Positions 1-9,689 of a DNA stretch of 64,000 nucleotides are shown here, one piece after another. The DNA is from Bacteroidales bacterium. Lineage in GTDB: Bacteria; Bacteroidota; Bacteroidia; Bacteroidales; ML635J-15. Position 1 is the first letter of the stretch, and each line of letters opens with the position of its first letter. The DNA lies in contig JAISPG010000028.1 in assembly GCA_031275085.1 (NCBI GenBank), positions 208,719 to 272,718 on the forward strand, in the 5' to 3' direction. The notes under the pieces were generated by a model, which saw only the letters and a list, made by a program, of their open reading frames with translations, did no database searches and had not been told where the DNA came from. The translations under genes and the position numbers were made by a program.

Positions 1-51
1 TAATCCCCAATTCAACGGACTAATAAGTATATTTTTCCTTTTATCCAATTT

Positions 52-825
52 TTAAGGAGTAACAATTGTTTTAAAACCCATTTTTTCTATCTCCTCGCCT
101 ATTTCCTGCATTTTATGAAGGTTGATACTTTCAAGTCCTTCCATTGGTGTATCTCTGGCAATCGAATATATCATCACCATTTCAGGAGATATCTTTTTCA
201 ATACTTCATAATATTTTTCCAATGATCTTTTTGTTGTGTTATCAAAGTAATAATCATCAAATGAGGCTTTTAAAAACATTGTTTGTATTATTGGCTTTCT
301 TATTTTCAAGATTATCATATCAATAATCTTTTCAATTGTAATATTATTTACAGGGCCATTTATTAATTCAAATTCTTTCTGATCCACTGTATCTATTTTC
401 AGAATAGGCATATCAATTTTATTTAATCCTTCCACAACTTCAGGATTGTTTAATTGTGTAGCATTTGTCAATACAGCTATTTTTACATCCGGTAAGTAAA
501 AATTCCTTAATTCTACAGTTTTATTTATAATTTCAAAAAACTCCGGATTTAGTGTAGGTTCTCCATTTCCGGCAAAAGTAATAACATCCGGCTTTATTGA
601 ATCAGAAGACAATGATTTCAAATATTTCTCCAACTCAACAGATACCTGACTGGCTGTAGGGAAAAAAAGTTCTTCGTGTTCCCCCGACCATCCACATTCA
701 CAATATACACAATTATAATTACAATATTTTGCATTATTAAACAGTATATTTATTCCTAAAGAATTTCCTAAACGCCTGGATTTGACAGGTCCGAAAATTA
801 TTTTATCAAACAAGAACGTAGCCAT
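52..825 (-). CDS. Radical SAM family protein
   Basis: ORF with CNYNCVYCEC (CxxxCxxC) cluster motif near the N-terminus and FAGNGEPTLNPEF, typical of radical SAM proteins. Confidence 0.85.
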   Translation of the reverse strand: MATFLFDKIIFGPVKSRRLGNSLGINILFNNAKYCNYNCVYCECGWSGEHEELFFPTASQVSVELEKYLKSLSSDSIKPDVITFAGNGEPTLNPEFFEIINKTVELRNFYLPDVKIAVLTNATQLNNPEVVEGLNKIDMPILKIDTVDQKEFELINGPVNNITIEKIIDMIILKIRKPIIQTMFLKASFDDYYFDNTTKRSLEKYYEVLKKISPEMVMIYSIARDTPMEGLESINLHKMQEIGEEIEKMGFKTIVTP

Positions 826-831
826 TCATTT

Positions 832-1251
832 TTAAATTAAAATTTTCACAAAGGTATTATCTTTTAGCTTCAAATTAATCAAATCAAGATTTTCTATTAA
901 AATAATTCCTGATTTAATACCTTTTTTCAATATTTTAGTTGTTGTATCTTTTTTTGTTTCAGCAAAATCCGAAATATATAATTTCAGCAATTCAACCAAA
1001 GGTATTTCCGGTTGTGTAAATGATATTTTCTTAAGAGTGTCCAGAGACTTCTTATGTGAAGCTATATCATTTTTGTCTGTAATAAAATAAGGGCTTATGA
1101 TTCCATTATAAAAAATCATCCTTGGTCTCTCTATAGTAGCTTCTCCTTCTTTGCTTACGTATCGGATTATTCCATTATCATCTACTGAAAGGTAGGAGTT
1201 TTTTATTAATTTACTACCATTAAAAAGATAGTTCGCCGCAAAATGTTGCAT
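832..1251 (-). CDS. Short amidohydrolase-like protein lacking the metal-binding barrel (possible remnant)
   Basis: 139 aa; N-term 'MQHFAANYLFNGSKLIKNSYLSVDDNGIIRYV...FYNGIISPYFI' resembles amidohydrolase N-terminal beta-sandwich; C-term 'KKGIKSGIILIENLDLINLKLKDNTFVKILI' resembles the family C-terminus; no HxH motif. Confidence 0.55.
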   Translation of the reverse strand: MQHFAANYLFNGSKLIKNSYLSVDDNGIIRYVSKEGEATIERPRMIFYNGIISPYFITDKNDIASHKKSLDTLKKISFTQPEIPLVELLKLYISDFAETKKDTTTKILKKGIKSGIILIENLDLINLKLKDNTFVKILI

Positions 1252-1256
1252 TTTGG

Positions 1257-1622
1257 TTAAGTATTTTTACCTTTTTCTCTGCTAAGTCTTTCAAATATTC
1301 TATCATATACAGCATATAATGAATCAATTTGGTTATGCATGTAATATAATAAGGATTCATCAATTTGCTTGCGTGAATATGAGTATTTTTTATATATGCT
1401 TTCGTATATTAAAGTGTCTGTAAGTATATCATTAGCAGGATTATAAACTCCTGTTGTTATTATAGCATCAGAAAGATGAATATCATATAGTATAAGTTCT
1501 ATTGTATCCAGCTTGATATACTGATATCCCTGGGGTGAAGTATATTCCGGCTTAACATTTATACACGAAAAAAAAACAGAGAATATAAATATTATCAAAG
1601 TAGATTGTAATACTTTTTTCAT
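1257..1622 (-). CDS. DUF4296-like lipoprotein
   Basis: 121 aa with lipoprotein signal (IFSVFFSC) and Bacteroidota DUF4296-like layout (ILYDIHLSDAI...YKKYSYSRKQIDESLLYYMHN). Confidence 0.6.
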   Translation of the reverse strand: MKKVLQSTLIIFIFSVFFSCINVKPEYTSPQGYQYIKLDTIELILYDIHLSDAIITTGVYNPANDILTDTLIYESIYKKYSYSRKQIDESLLYYMHNQIDSLYAVYDRIFERLSREKGKNT

Positions 1623-2371
1623 AAATTTTCCTTTATTTTCTTGAATAGCTCAGAAGCAAAAACAAAGTCATTAAGTTCCTTATTATCAGAATGAAATATT
1701 TCCTCATTATTCCCACTCCACCAGACTTTAGCTTTATTTATAAAGTATACTTTATCGGCAATTTCCATTACAGAATTCATATCGTGTGTGTTCACAATAG
1801 TAGTCATATTATATTCCTGAGTTAATTCTTTAATTAAACGATCTATTAATATAGAATTCTGCGGATCCAGTCCGGAATTTGGTTCATCGCAAAACAAATA
1901 TTTGGGATTAAGAGAAATGGCCCTGGCAATAGCAACACGTTTCTGCATTCCTCCACTGATCTCTGCCGGGTACAAATAATTGGAATCCTTTATATTAACA
2001 CGTTCAAGACAGAAATTCACTCTGTCGAGTTTTTCGGATTTACTGTAATCTGTAAAAAGATTTAACGGGAACATAACATTTTCCTCAACAGTTAATGATG
2101 TAAATAATGCTCCGCCTTGAAACAGCATTCCTATCTCTTTTCTTATTTCTCTTTGAAATTTTATACTGGCTCCGACAAATTCTCTTCCGTCAAATAAAAT
2201 TTCACCATCTTCCGGAATATACAATCCAATAATAGATTTCAGCAATACTGTTTTTCCCGAACCACTTTGTCCGATAATCATAGATACCTGTCCGGGTTGA
2301 AATTCGGCATTAATACCATCAAGAACCTTATGTTCGTTAAAACTTTTACTTATGTTTTTTACTTCGATCAT
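1619..2371 (-). CDS. ABC transporter ATP-binding protein, MlaF-like
   Basis: Walker A GQSGSGKT, signature SGGMQKRVAIARA, Walker B YLFCDEPNSGLDP; overlaps the permease gene. Confidence 0.9.
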   Translation of the reverse strand: MIEVKNISKSFNEHKVLDGINAEFQPGQVSMIIGQSGSGKTVLLKSIIGLYIPEDGEILFDGREFVGASIKFQREIRKEIGMLFQGGALFTSLTVEENVMFPLNLFTDYSKSEKLDRVNFCLERVNIKDSNYLYPAEISGGMQKRVAIARAISLNPKYLFCDEPNSGLDPQNSILIDRLIKELTQEYNMTTIVNTHDMNSVMEIADKVYFINKAKVWWSGNNEEIFHSDNKELNDFVFASELFKKIKENL

Positions 2372-3108
2372 GTAAGAAGTAATTGTGTTAAAATCAAATT
2401 AAATATAAGAATTATTATTATGCTGTAAACTACAGCTTTTGTACTGCTTACACCAACTTCCAGTGCTCCTCCCTGGGTATAATATCCGCAAAAAGAGGAT
2501 ACCGATGTAATGATGACGGCAAATACGCACATTTTTATCAATGTATAAAATACATAAAACGGAATGAATGCATAATGTAAACCATATACATAATCATATA
2601 AAGATACTACACCTGTAAATAAAGACACTAAATATCCTCCAACAATTCCAAGTATAATACTTAAAATACTTAAAAACGGAAATGTAATAAAAGCTGCAAC
2701 AATTTTAGGTAGTATCAGGTAATTGGCACTGTTCACTCCCATTATTTCCAAGGCATCTATCTGCTCTGTTATTCGCATGGTGCCTATTTCGGAGGCAATA
2801 TTTGACCCCACTTTTCCTGCAAGTATCAAACATATAACAGTGCTTGAAAATTCAAGTATCATTGTATCTCTGGTACTCAAACCTACTAAATATCTAGGGA
2901 TAAAAGGATTTTCAAAATTTATGGCAACCTGCAAAGTTAATACTGCTCCCATAAAAACAGAAACTATACTTATTATCCAGATAGAATTTATACCTATACT
3001 ATCTATTTCAGCCAGTATTCTTTTACCAAATATTTTAGCCCTGACCGGCTTGGTAAAAGCGGCTTTCATCAACACAAAATACTTACCTATATTCTCAAAG
3101 ATATTCAT
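2368..3108 (-). CDS. MlaE family ABC transporter permease
   Basis: MlaE-type sequence (LAGKVGSNIASEIGTMRITEQIDALEIMGVN); hydrophobic helices. Confidence 0.9.
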   Translation of the reverse strand: MNIFENIGKYFVLMKAAFTKPVRAKIFGKRILAEIDSIGINSIWIISIVSVFMGAVLTLQVAINFENPFIPRYLVGLSTRDTMILEFSSTVICLILAGKVGSNIASEIGTMRITEQIDALEIMGVNSANYLILPKIVAAFITFPFLSILSIILGIVGGYLVSLFTGVVSLYDYVYGLHYAFIPFYVFYTLIKMCVFAVIITSVSSFCGYYTQGGALEVGVSSTKAVVYSIIIILIFNLILTQLLLT

Positions 3109-3199
3109 ACTTATTTAAAGAAACCAAATTTAAGAAACAAAGTTGTAAATGAAAAATAATATCGTTATTTTGTCGTTTTTTAAAGTAAATTTCAATTTT

Positions 3200-4285
3200 A
3201 TGATGAATCAAAACTATTGTATAATAATGGCAGGTGGCATAGGCAGCAGATTCTGGCCAATAAGCCGTACAAATATGCCAAAACAATTTATTGATATTTT
3301 AGGAACAGGTAAGACATTAATCCAAGAAACTTACAACAGATTCATAAAAATCATACCTAAAGAAAATATTTTCGTAGTTACAAATAAAGAATATTGTCAT
3401 ATAGTAAAGGAGCAACTTCCATTAATTCCTGAAGAAAATATACTAGGTGAACCAATGAGACGTAATACAGCTCCGTGTATTTTATATGCCAATATCAAAA
3501 TCGCTCTTCAAAATCCTGATGCAAATATAGTGGTTACTCCTGCAGATCATCTTATAATTAATGAAGAACAGTTTATTGAAGATATTAATGAAGGATTAAA
3601 ATTTATTTCTCTTACTAATTCTTTACTCACTCTTGGAATTACTCCCGACAGACCTGCAACCGGATATGGTTATATACAACTGGAAGAATTAAATAATGAT
3701 TCCAGATTTGTAAATGTGAAAACATTCACGGAAAAACCACATTTGGAATTAGCAAAGTTTTTTATTAAAAGTGGTGATTTTTTATGGAATTCCGGAATAT
3801 TCTTATGGAAAAATAAAGTTATTGATAATGCTTTTAAAGAATTTTTACCTGAGCTATACGATCTTTTCTATGAAAATATAAATTATTTTGGTACTAAAGA
3901 AGAACAAACTGTAATAAACAGGATTTATTCAGATGCAAAAAGCATATCAATAGATTTCGGAGTAATGGAAAAAGCACAAAATGTATATGTTTTAAAAACT
4001 GATTTTGGCTGGTCTGATCTTGGTACATGGAATTCTTTGTACAGTTTAAAAGAAAAGGATGAAAACAAAAATGTACTTGTAAGCGACAATATAGTAGTAA
4101 ATCATTCTTCCAGTAATTATATAAATTCTACAGCAAAAGACCGGATACTGGTATTAAAGGATCTTGATGATTATATTGTTGTAGATACCGATTCTGTTTT
4201 GCTGATTTGTAAAAGAGAAAATGAACAACAAATTGAAAATTTGTTAAATGAATCCCGAATAAAATTTGGCGATTCAATAAAATAA
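3200..4285 (+). CDS. manC: Mannose-1-phosphate guanylyltransferase
   Basis: MAGGIGSRFWPISR nucleotidyltransferase signature, VVTPADHLI, FTEKPHLELA, WNSGIFLWK. ORF opens at 3149 but the start is placed at 3200 (MMNQNYCIIMAGG). Confidence 0.88.
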   Translation: MMNQNYCIIMAGGIGSRFWPISRTNMPKQFIDILGTGKTLIQETYNRFIKIIPKENIFVVTNKEYCHIVKEQLPLIPEENILGEPMRRNTAPCILYANIKIALQNPDANIVVTPADHLIINEEQFIEDINEGLKFISLTNSLLTLGITPDRPATGYGYIQLEELNNDSRFVNVKTFTEKPHLELAKFFIKSGDFLWNSGIFLWKNKVIDNAFKEFLPELYDLFYENINYFGTKEEQTVINRIYSDAKSISIDFGVMEKAQNVYVLKTDFGWSDLGTWNSLYSLKEKDENKNVLVSDNIVVNHSSSNYINSTAKDRILVLKDLDDYIVVDTDSVLLICKRENEQQIENLLNESRIKFGDSIK

Positions 4286-4311
4286 AAAAGGGAGCTAAAA
4301 ACTCCCTTTTT
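4285..4311. terminator. Bidirectional Rho-independent terminator between convergent manC and gldN
   Basis: AAAAAGGGAG ctaaaaa CTCCCTTTTT. Confidence 0.8.
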
Positions 4312-4344
4312 CATTTTATACTGATTTTAAATCTTTACTATTTC

Positions 4345-5292
4345 CTAGAATTCCCACAAATCGTGTTCAAATGTAAATAGTTTTGCCTGAATTCTTTCTC
4401 CTTCACGAAGTGCATCTATTCCTAAAAGATAATCAGAAATCAGTCTATTATCATAAACATTAGATTCTGCAACTATATAACTTTTAAATCTTCTTTTAAG
4501 AAAAATATCATCAAAAGTTCTAGGTTCAGCATCATTATGAGTATTGAAAGTTTCGTAAGAAGCGAACAAAGGTCTGTAATCATTATAAGATATCCAGAAA
4601 GGCCATATTCTGCTATCACCATACCAGCCATCAATTGCCATAGCCTGAATCCTAACGTCCATTACTGATCTCTGTTTATCAAATACCCATTCTTCCCAAA
4701 TCCACAATTGATCCATTACTCTGGTATCTTCACCTTCCAATGGAGCATCGAAAACTTCTTCCATCTCACCTAATGACGGATCTTCCGGATCTATATAACG
4801 CCTTCCCATTGTTTGATATGACAACAATGTTTCTCTTTTAGGATCATCAACTGCAATAGGTTCTTTATACCAATTAGTGATATCTCTCGGATTTAATTTA
4901 AACACCGGATATCTGTTTGAATAATCAGGAACATCATCATTAATTTTTTCACCTGTAAGGAGTTCATAACGTTCACCAAGTATTCCAATATTATATATCA
5001 AATATAATAAATTTACTCTACTTCTTTGAGGTTGCAATCCACCAGGACTAGTAATCCTGGTTATAGGGAAATATAATGGATGATTGATCTTTTCCGTCAA
5101 TTCTACAACACGTAAAATCTTTTTAGAAAACATAGCATCCTCTTCACGAATATTCTGTAAAGCAACAGGAGTTCTTTCAGCAGTGTGCTCCCTAACGTAT
5201 GCTCCGTCTAATACCGGATTATACTGAGCTTCAGCAGCACTACCCACAAAGAGCAAACATATAACCGGAAAAAATCTTTTCAAAATTCTCAT
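4345..5292 (-). CDS. gldN: Gliding motility / T9SS protein GldN
   Basis: Last gene of gldKLMN order; sequence 'ILRVVELTEKINHPLYFP...WIWEEWVFDKQRSVMDVRIQ'. Confidence 0.9.
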   Translation of the reverse strand: MRILKRFFPVICLLFVGSAAEAQYNPVLDGAYVREHTAERTPVALQNIREEDAMFSKKILRVVELTEKINHPLYFPITRITSPGGLQPQRSRVNLLYLIYNIGILGERYELLTGEKINDDVPDYSNRYPVFKLNPRDITNWYKEPIAVDDPKRETLLSYQTMGRRYIDPEDPSLGEMEEVFDAPLEGEDTRVMDQLWIWEEWVFDKQRSVMDVRIQAMAIDGWYGDSRIWPFWISYNDYRPLFASYETFNTHNDAEPRTFDDIFLKRRFKSYIVAESNVYDNRLISDYLLGIDALREGERIQAKLFTFEHDLWEF

Positions 5293-5298
5293 AATATA

Positions 5299-6936
5299 TT
5301 ATTCTAAAATTACACTTACCCCGTTTGTTTGTTTTGTACCTGATGGTCCGTCATAGAAAATATTAGAAAAAGACACTTGTGATCCTGATCCCATTCTTCT
5401 TATTTCAGCCAGAATACGTTCATCAAACCTAGATCCCTGAACTGTTATTCTCTGGGCTACTCCCCTTACGCTGTATATAAAATCAAACCTATTAATTGAA
5501 TATCTTACATCTTCAAACGGGAAGAAACCTTCTCCTAAAGTAGCCACTAAAAACGGATTATTCAGAATAACAGCTTTCGGAGCTTTGGCACCATCACTGT
5601 AAGCACCTACTTTTATAACCGGAGGAGGAACATTAAATACTCTATAAGTATCAGATCCTAAAGTTCTGCCACCCTCTTCGGTTCTAACAGAAACAGTTAC
5701 AGATACTTCTCTGGCTGTTACAGAAGCCGGAACAGTAACAATATAACCACCTCCAGCAGCAGGACGAATTTGAGCACCACCACTGATACTAACACTAACA
5801 CTTTCTCTAGGATAACCAGATACTGCTACAGCCAGCGGATTCTCCAAACCTCTGTAAAACACATTACATTTTGTCGCAGAAGTAGTAAAACCTGCATCAC
5901 CAACCTGATATTCTGCTTTATACGGCAACCACATATCACCTTTGTTGGATTTATAATTTACTAATCCACCATATTCAAAATTCCCTACATTATTACATTG
6001 AATAGAATATGCGCCTCTACCTGTTTCATCAACAACAAGAGTATCATAATGAATACCTTCTCTTTTACGATATTCTACAACACCATTTGTAACAATAGAA
6101 TCATAAAATGGCTGATTATGTGTTAGATATATTGTTGGTCGCATAGTAGTATCACGAGCACCCAAAAATATACTGGAAGTATACTGACCGCCACGTACGA
6201 CAAAGCTTTTGGGAGCACTAACCAGACCAACTAACTCAGTAATCCTTATATCCAAACCTTCAAGTTCTGCAATCATATATTCTAAAACATCAGCTTCTGC
6301 ATTTCTAACATCAGCCTGTAATTTTGATAACAAAGCCACAGAGCCTATCAAAGGCATTGCTTTACTAAAAGATTCTTCCCATGTCCACTTTTCATCACCT
6401 TGCAGATTATCAACAATTTCCAAAGTTTTTCCAACAGATTTATAAACAGTATTAGAGGTATCATTAATTACGCTAAGAAGTATATCCCTATATTCTTCTA
6501 CCCAGCCCCTGAGTTTTATACCCATCTTAGGACCACCATCTCCAACCATCACAATATTTGCAGCATTAAGATCATCTTTTTTCTTAATATCCGTATCTAA
6601 TGTTGCTTCAGGTCCTTCACTTTGCTGAATAATCATTAATTTGATTTCATCTATGTTTTTAAAAAGCTCATTAGATTTTGTTTCTATCTCATGGGCAGTT
6701 CTAGCTAATTCAGTGTATTTTCCAGGTTGTTCAGCAGCCTTTGCATCTATTCTTCCGTATAATGATCCTGTTTTATTGTTGAAACTTTCTGTAGTTTTCT
6801 TAATACTATCATCAATTTTTACGAATGCATTTATTACCTCACTGGAGACATTCAATGCCAACAATGCTGTGTAAAATAAATACATCATACCTATCATTTT
6901 CTGCCTCGGGGTCTCCGGACAATTTCCACCTGACAT
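5299..6936 (-). CDS. gldM: Gliding motility / T9SS protein GldM
   Basis: N-term 'MSGGNCPETPRQKMIGMMYLFYTALLALNVSSEVINAF' characteristic of GldM. Confidence 0.95.
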   Translation of the reverse strand: MSGGNCPETPRQKMIGMMYLFYTALLALNVSSEVINAFVKIDDSIKKTTESFNNKTGSLYGRIDAKAAEQPGKYTELARTAHEIETKSNELFKNIDEIKLMIIQQSEGPEATLDTDIKKKDDLNAANIVMVGDGGPKMGIKLRGWVEEYRDILLSVINDTSNTVYKSVGKTLEIVDNLQGDEKWTWEESFSKAMPLIGSVALLSKLQADVRNAEADVLEYMIAELEGLDIRITELVGLVSAPKSFVVRGGQYTSSIFLGARDTTMRPTIYLTHNQPFYDSIVTNGVVEYRKREGIHYDTLVVDETGRGAYSIQCNNVGNFEYGGLVNYKSNKGDMWLPYKAEYQVGDAGFTTSATKCNVFYRGLENPLAVAVSGYPRESVSVSISGGAQIRPAAGGGYIVTVPASVTAREVSVTVSVRTEEGGRTLGSDTYRVFNVPPPVIKVGAYSDGAKAPKAVILNNPFLVATLGEGFFPFEDVRYSINRFDFIYSVRGVAQRITVQGSRFDERILAEIRRMGSGSQVSFSNIFYDGPSGTKQTNGVSVILE

Positions 6937-6987
6937 ATATTTTACTTTTTATAATTAAACATAATAACAACTACAACGCTAATAAAA

Positions 6988-7914
6988 CTAGTCTTGTCTA
7001 AAATTCATAGCAGCCAGCATATTTCCATATACTGTATTCATTGCTGACAAATTATGACTTAACTTGCTTATTTCATCACGATAACGTTTAGTATCTTCAG
7101 CAGATTGTTTCAAATTTGCCATAATTTCGTCCAAACCGCTATATAGAGTTTTGGAAGCTTCAAATTGTTTATTAGTTCCCTGAAGTTGTAGTTCATATAC
7201 TGCATTTAAAGCAGCAAGGTTTTTATTCATTACGTCTAATTGTTCAATATATGATTTTCCACCACCAACACTCATTTCAAGTTCTTTGCTCATCGAATCT
7301 GTAAGTTTTCTATATGCTTCAGATAATGAATGACCTGAACTTCCTACGATTTCAGCAGATTTTTCATAAGTAGAGGCTAACCTGTCAGCCTGAACATTTA
7401 ATTTTTCAGCAGAACTTCCATAAGCATCAGCAAAAGACGATACTTTTTGAGAAGCTTTTTCAAAATTAGCTACATAATTATTTGTTGCAGCAGTAGCATC
7501 TGAAACATCATGTAGTTTTGCAGTAGTATCATTCAAGTTTTTCAAACCATGTCCTAATTTTTCAAATAGCTCAGGAGTTATTTCAGCATTTTCAATCATA
7601 GCGTCAAATTTCTCAAGAGCTGATTTTTTATTACTTACTGCAATTTTTTTATCAGAAATATTTAAATTTTCTTCTATACCTGCTAGTTCTGGATATACCA
7701 AACTCCAATCAACTTCTTCATGAGGAGGTTCAAATGCTGATAAGAAGAAAATAACTGCTTCAGTCAAAAGACCTATTACCAACATTGGTCCTGCGCCCGG
7801 ATAATGCTGAATTTTAAATAATGCACCAACCATAACAATTGCAGCTCCCCATCCGTAAACAAAACCCATAAATTTTTTGTACTTCTTACTCGAGGTAATT
7901 TCGCTCAAATTCAT
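6988..7914 (-). CDS. gldL: Gliding motility / T9SS inner-membrane protein GldL
   Basis: 'FMGFVYGWGAAIVMVGALFKIQHYPGAGPMLVIGLLTEAVIFFLSAFEPP' typical of GldL. Confidence 0.95.
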   Translation of the reverse strand: MNLSEITSSKKYKKFMGFVYGWGAAIVMVGALFKIQHYPGAGPMLVIGLLTEAVIFFLSAFEPPHEEVDWSLVYPELAGIEENLNISDKKIAVSNKKSALEKFDAMIENAEITPELFEKLGHGLKNLNDTTAKLHDVSDATAATNNYVANFEKASQKVSSFADAYGSSAEKLNVQADRLASTYEKSAEIVGSSGHSLSEAYRKLTDSMSKELEMSVGGGKSYIEQLDVMNKNLAALNAVYELQLQGTNKQFEASKTLYSGLDEIMANLKQSAEDTKRYRDEISKLSHNLSAMNTVYGNMLAAMNFRQD

Positions 7915-7977
7915 AACTTCGTCTGATTTTTAATTAATACTCTATTAATAATTATACTTAAAATTTTTATTCATTAA

Positions 7978-9648
7978 TTAGTTATATACCTGAGAAGTAG
8001 AACTTCCATCCTCTTTTGATCTTCCCAAATATTCACGGACACATCTAAAACCTATATAACTTTTTGCTGTATCCTGATATTCATAAGTTCTTGTTCCATT
8101 TTGCAAATAATAAGCTACATCTTTCCAGGATCCTCCTCTTACTACTTTACGTTTCTTTGCCGGCGGATCATCAGGATGAGCATCATATCGATAGTCTGGA
8201 TTTAAATCATGTGTGAAACTATATGAAGATTCATCAAATGCATTTGATGTCCATTCTGCTACATTTCCAGCCATATCATATAATCCCCATTCATTCGGAT
8301 CATAACTTGCTACCATAACTGTATAAACGCCTCCGTCGTCAGAATAGCTTCCTCTCATTGGTTTAAAGTTTGCAATAATACATCCGTTATAATTACGTGT
8401 ATATAAACTTCCCCACGGATACATTGACATTGCTTGTCCTCCTCTTGCTGCATATTCCCATTCTGATTCTGTAGGTAATCTATAAGCTTGTAGATCATAA
8501 TCTCCAGAGCTTCTTTGATAAGCATTTTTCAAACAGGTTCTCCAAGTACAGAAGGCATTTGCTTGTTTCCATGTTACGCCAACCACAGGGTAGTAATCAT
8601 ATGCAGGATGCCAGAAATATGCTCTTGTTTGTGGTTCATTATATCCATATGTAAAATCACTCATCCAGCACAAAGTATCGGGATACACATGAACTTTTTC
8701 ATACATATAATAACTATATCTTCCTCCCTTTCTTCCTGCATCAGTTCTACCATCATAGTTTACGATCTCGCGTGTTGCAAAATCTTCCCACGGTGCATCT
8801 TCTTTCATTTTAGCTTTATCTTTAATAGAACCTTCATAATTACCGGTTTCAGGGTTAAAATGACGACCAATTCTTAATCCATGGTCTTGTTGTCTGTCAA
8901 AAGTACGTGCAACATTCTGGGTAACTCCATCGGCACCCGATTTAAATGTTGTTTTTTTAGCAGCTTGTTTCAAATCCACCCAAAAATATTCGTAATATAA
9001 CGCATCTGTATTTAAGTCAATAGATCTTGTAAATCTGTAAACATCAACAGGAGGAGCTAAAAATAAAGTTTGATTAAAATTATTTGGAATTTCATTTTTT
9101 GTCAGGATTGCCACTATTTCAGCATTTCCATAATCCAATGGACCATTCCAATCCAAAAAGTTATTGCTATCATAATTATCCGGGTCGAACTCACCATTTT
9201 CATAAATGTTTGTAATAAAATTCACATCTGTTTCAGACATGTCTGTATCATCTATGATAAAATCTATTGCCTGAAGTGGTCTTCTGCTATTTGCATTTAC
9301 ATCTCCAAAATCAGTAGAATTTTTAGTTTCTTTACCTAATACAGTTAAAGCAAGCGAGTCTCTCACCCAATTAACAAATTGCCGATATTCAGAATTGGTA
9401 ATTTCTGTTTCATCCATCCAAAATGCACTGATTGTGACTCTTTTGGTCTGAGCTGTCATTGCATAAGGCACATCTTCATCGCTAGGTCCCATCTGATACG
9501 ATCCTGGCCCAATAAATATCATTCCGTATGGTTGCGGCGTATACCAGAGCTTCCTGTCAACTCCGACAAGTTCGCCGTTTCCTTGATATGCACAACTACT
9601 TAATATTATAATTAAGATTGTACTGATGATGAGCAATTTCTTTCTCAT
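7978..9648 (-). CDS. gldK: Gliding motility / T9SS lipoprotein GldK (FGE-sulfatase fold)
   Basis: Lipoprotein signal (ILSSCAYQ), FGE-sulfatase motifs (RLPTESEWEYAARGG, GLYDMAGNVAEWT, RGGSW, GFRCVRE); gldKLMN context. Confidence 0.92.
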   Translation of the reverse strand: MRKKLLIISTILIIILSSCAYQGNGELVGVDRKLWYTPQPYGMIFIGPGSYQMGPSDEDVPYAMTAQTKRVTISAFWMDETEITNSEYRQFVNWVRDSLALTVLGKETKNSTDFGDVNANSRRPLQAIDFIIDDTDMSETDVNFITNIYENGEFDPDNYDSNNFLDWNGPLDYGNAEIVAILTKNEIPNNFNQTLFLAPPVDVYRFTRSIDLNTDALYYEYFWVDLKQAAKKTTFKSGADGVTQNVARTFDRQQDHGLRIGRHFNPETGNYEGSIKDKAKMKEDAPWEDFATREIVNYDGRTDAGRKGGRYSYYMYEKVHVYPDTLCWMSDFTYGYNEPQTRAYFWHPAYDYYPVVGVTWKQANAFCTWRTCLKNAYQRSSGDYDLQAYRLPTESEWEYAARGGQAMSMYPWGSLYTRNYNGCIIANFKPMRGSYSDDGGVYTVMVASYDPNEWGLYDMAGNVAEWTSNAFDESSYSFTHDLNPDYRYDAHPDDPPAKKRKVVRGGSWKDVAYYLQNGTRTYEYQDTAKSYIGFRCVREYLGRSKEDGSSTSQVYN

Positions 9649-9689
9649 AATTATTATATTTAATTAATCTCTATTTTTTATCTCTAAAT

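Noticed and set aside
2723-3118. 131-aa + strand ORF antisense to mlaE
   Set aside because: Fully antisense to a well-supported permease gene; sequence has no recognisable domain and reflects the complement of its codons.
3095-3286. 63-aa - strand ORF between mlaE and manC
   Set aside because: Overlaps both flanking genes and lacks domain support; region is better explained as their divergent promoters.
5770-6874. Several small + strand ORFs opposite gldM
   Set aside because: Antisense to gldM, low-complexity, no plausible start context or domain.
8515-9603. + strand ORFs (120, 89, 74 aa) opposite gldK
   Set aside because: Shadow ORFs of a conserved gene; Cys/Ile/His-rich composition typical of antisense translation in AT-rich DNA.
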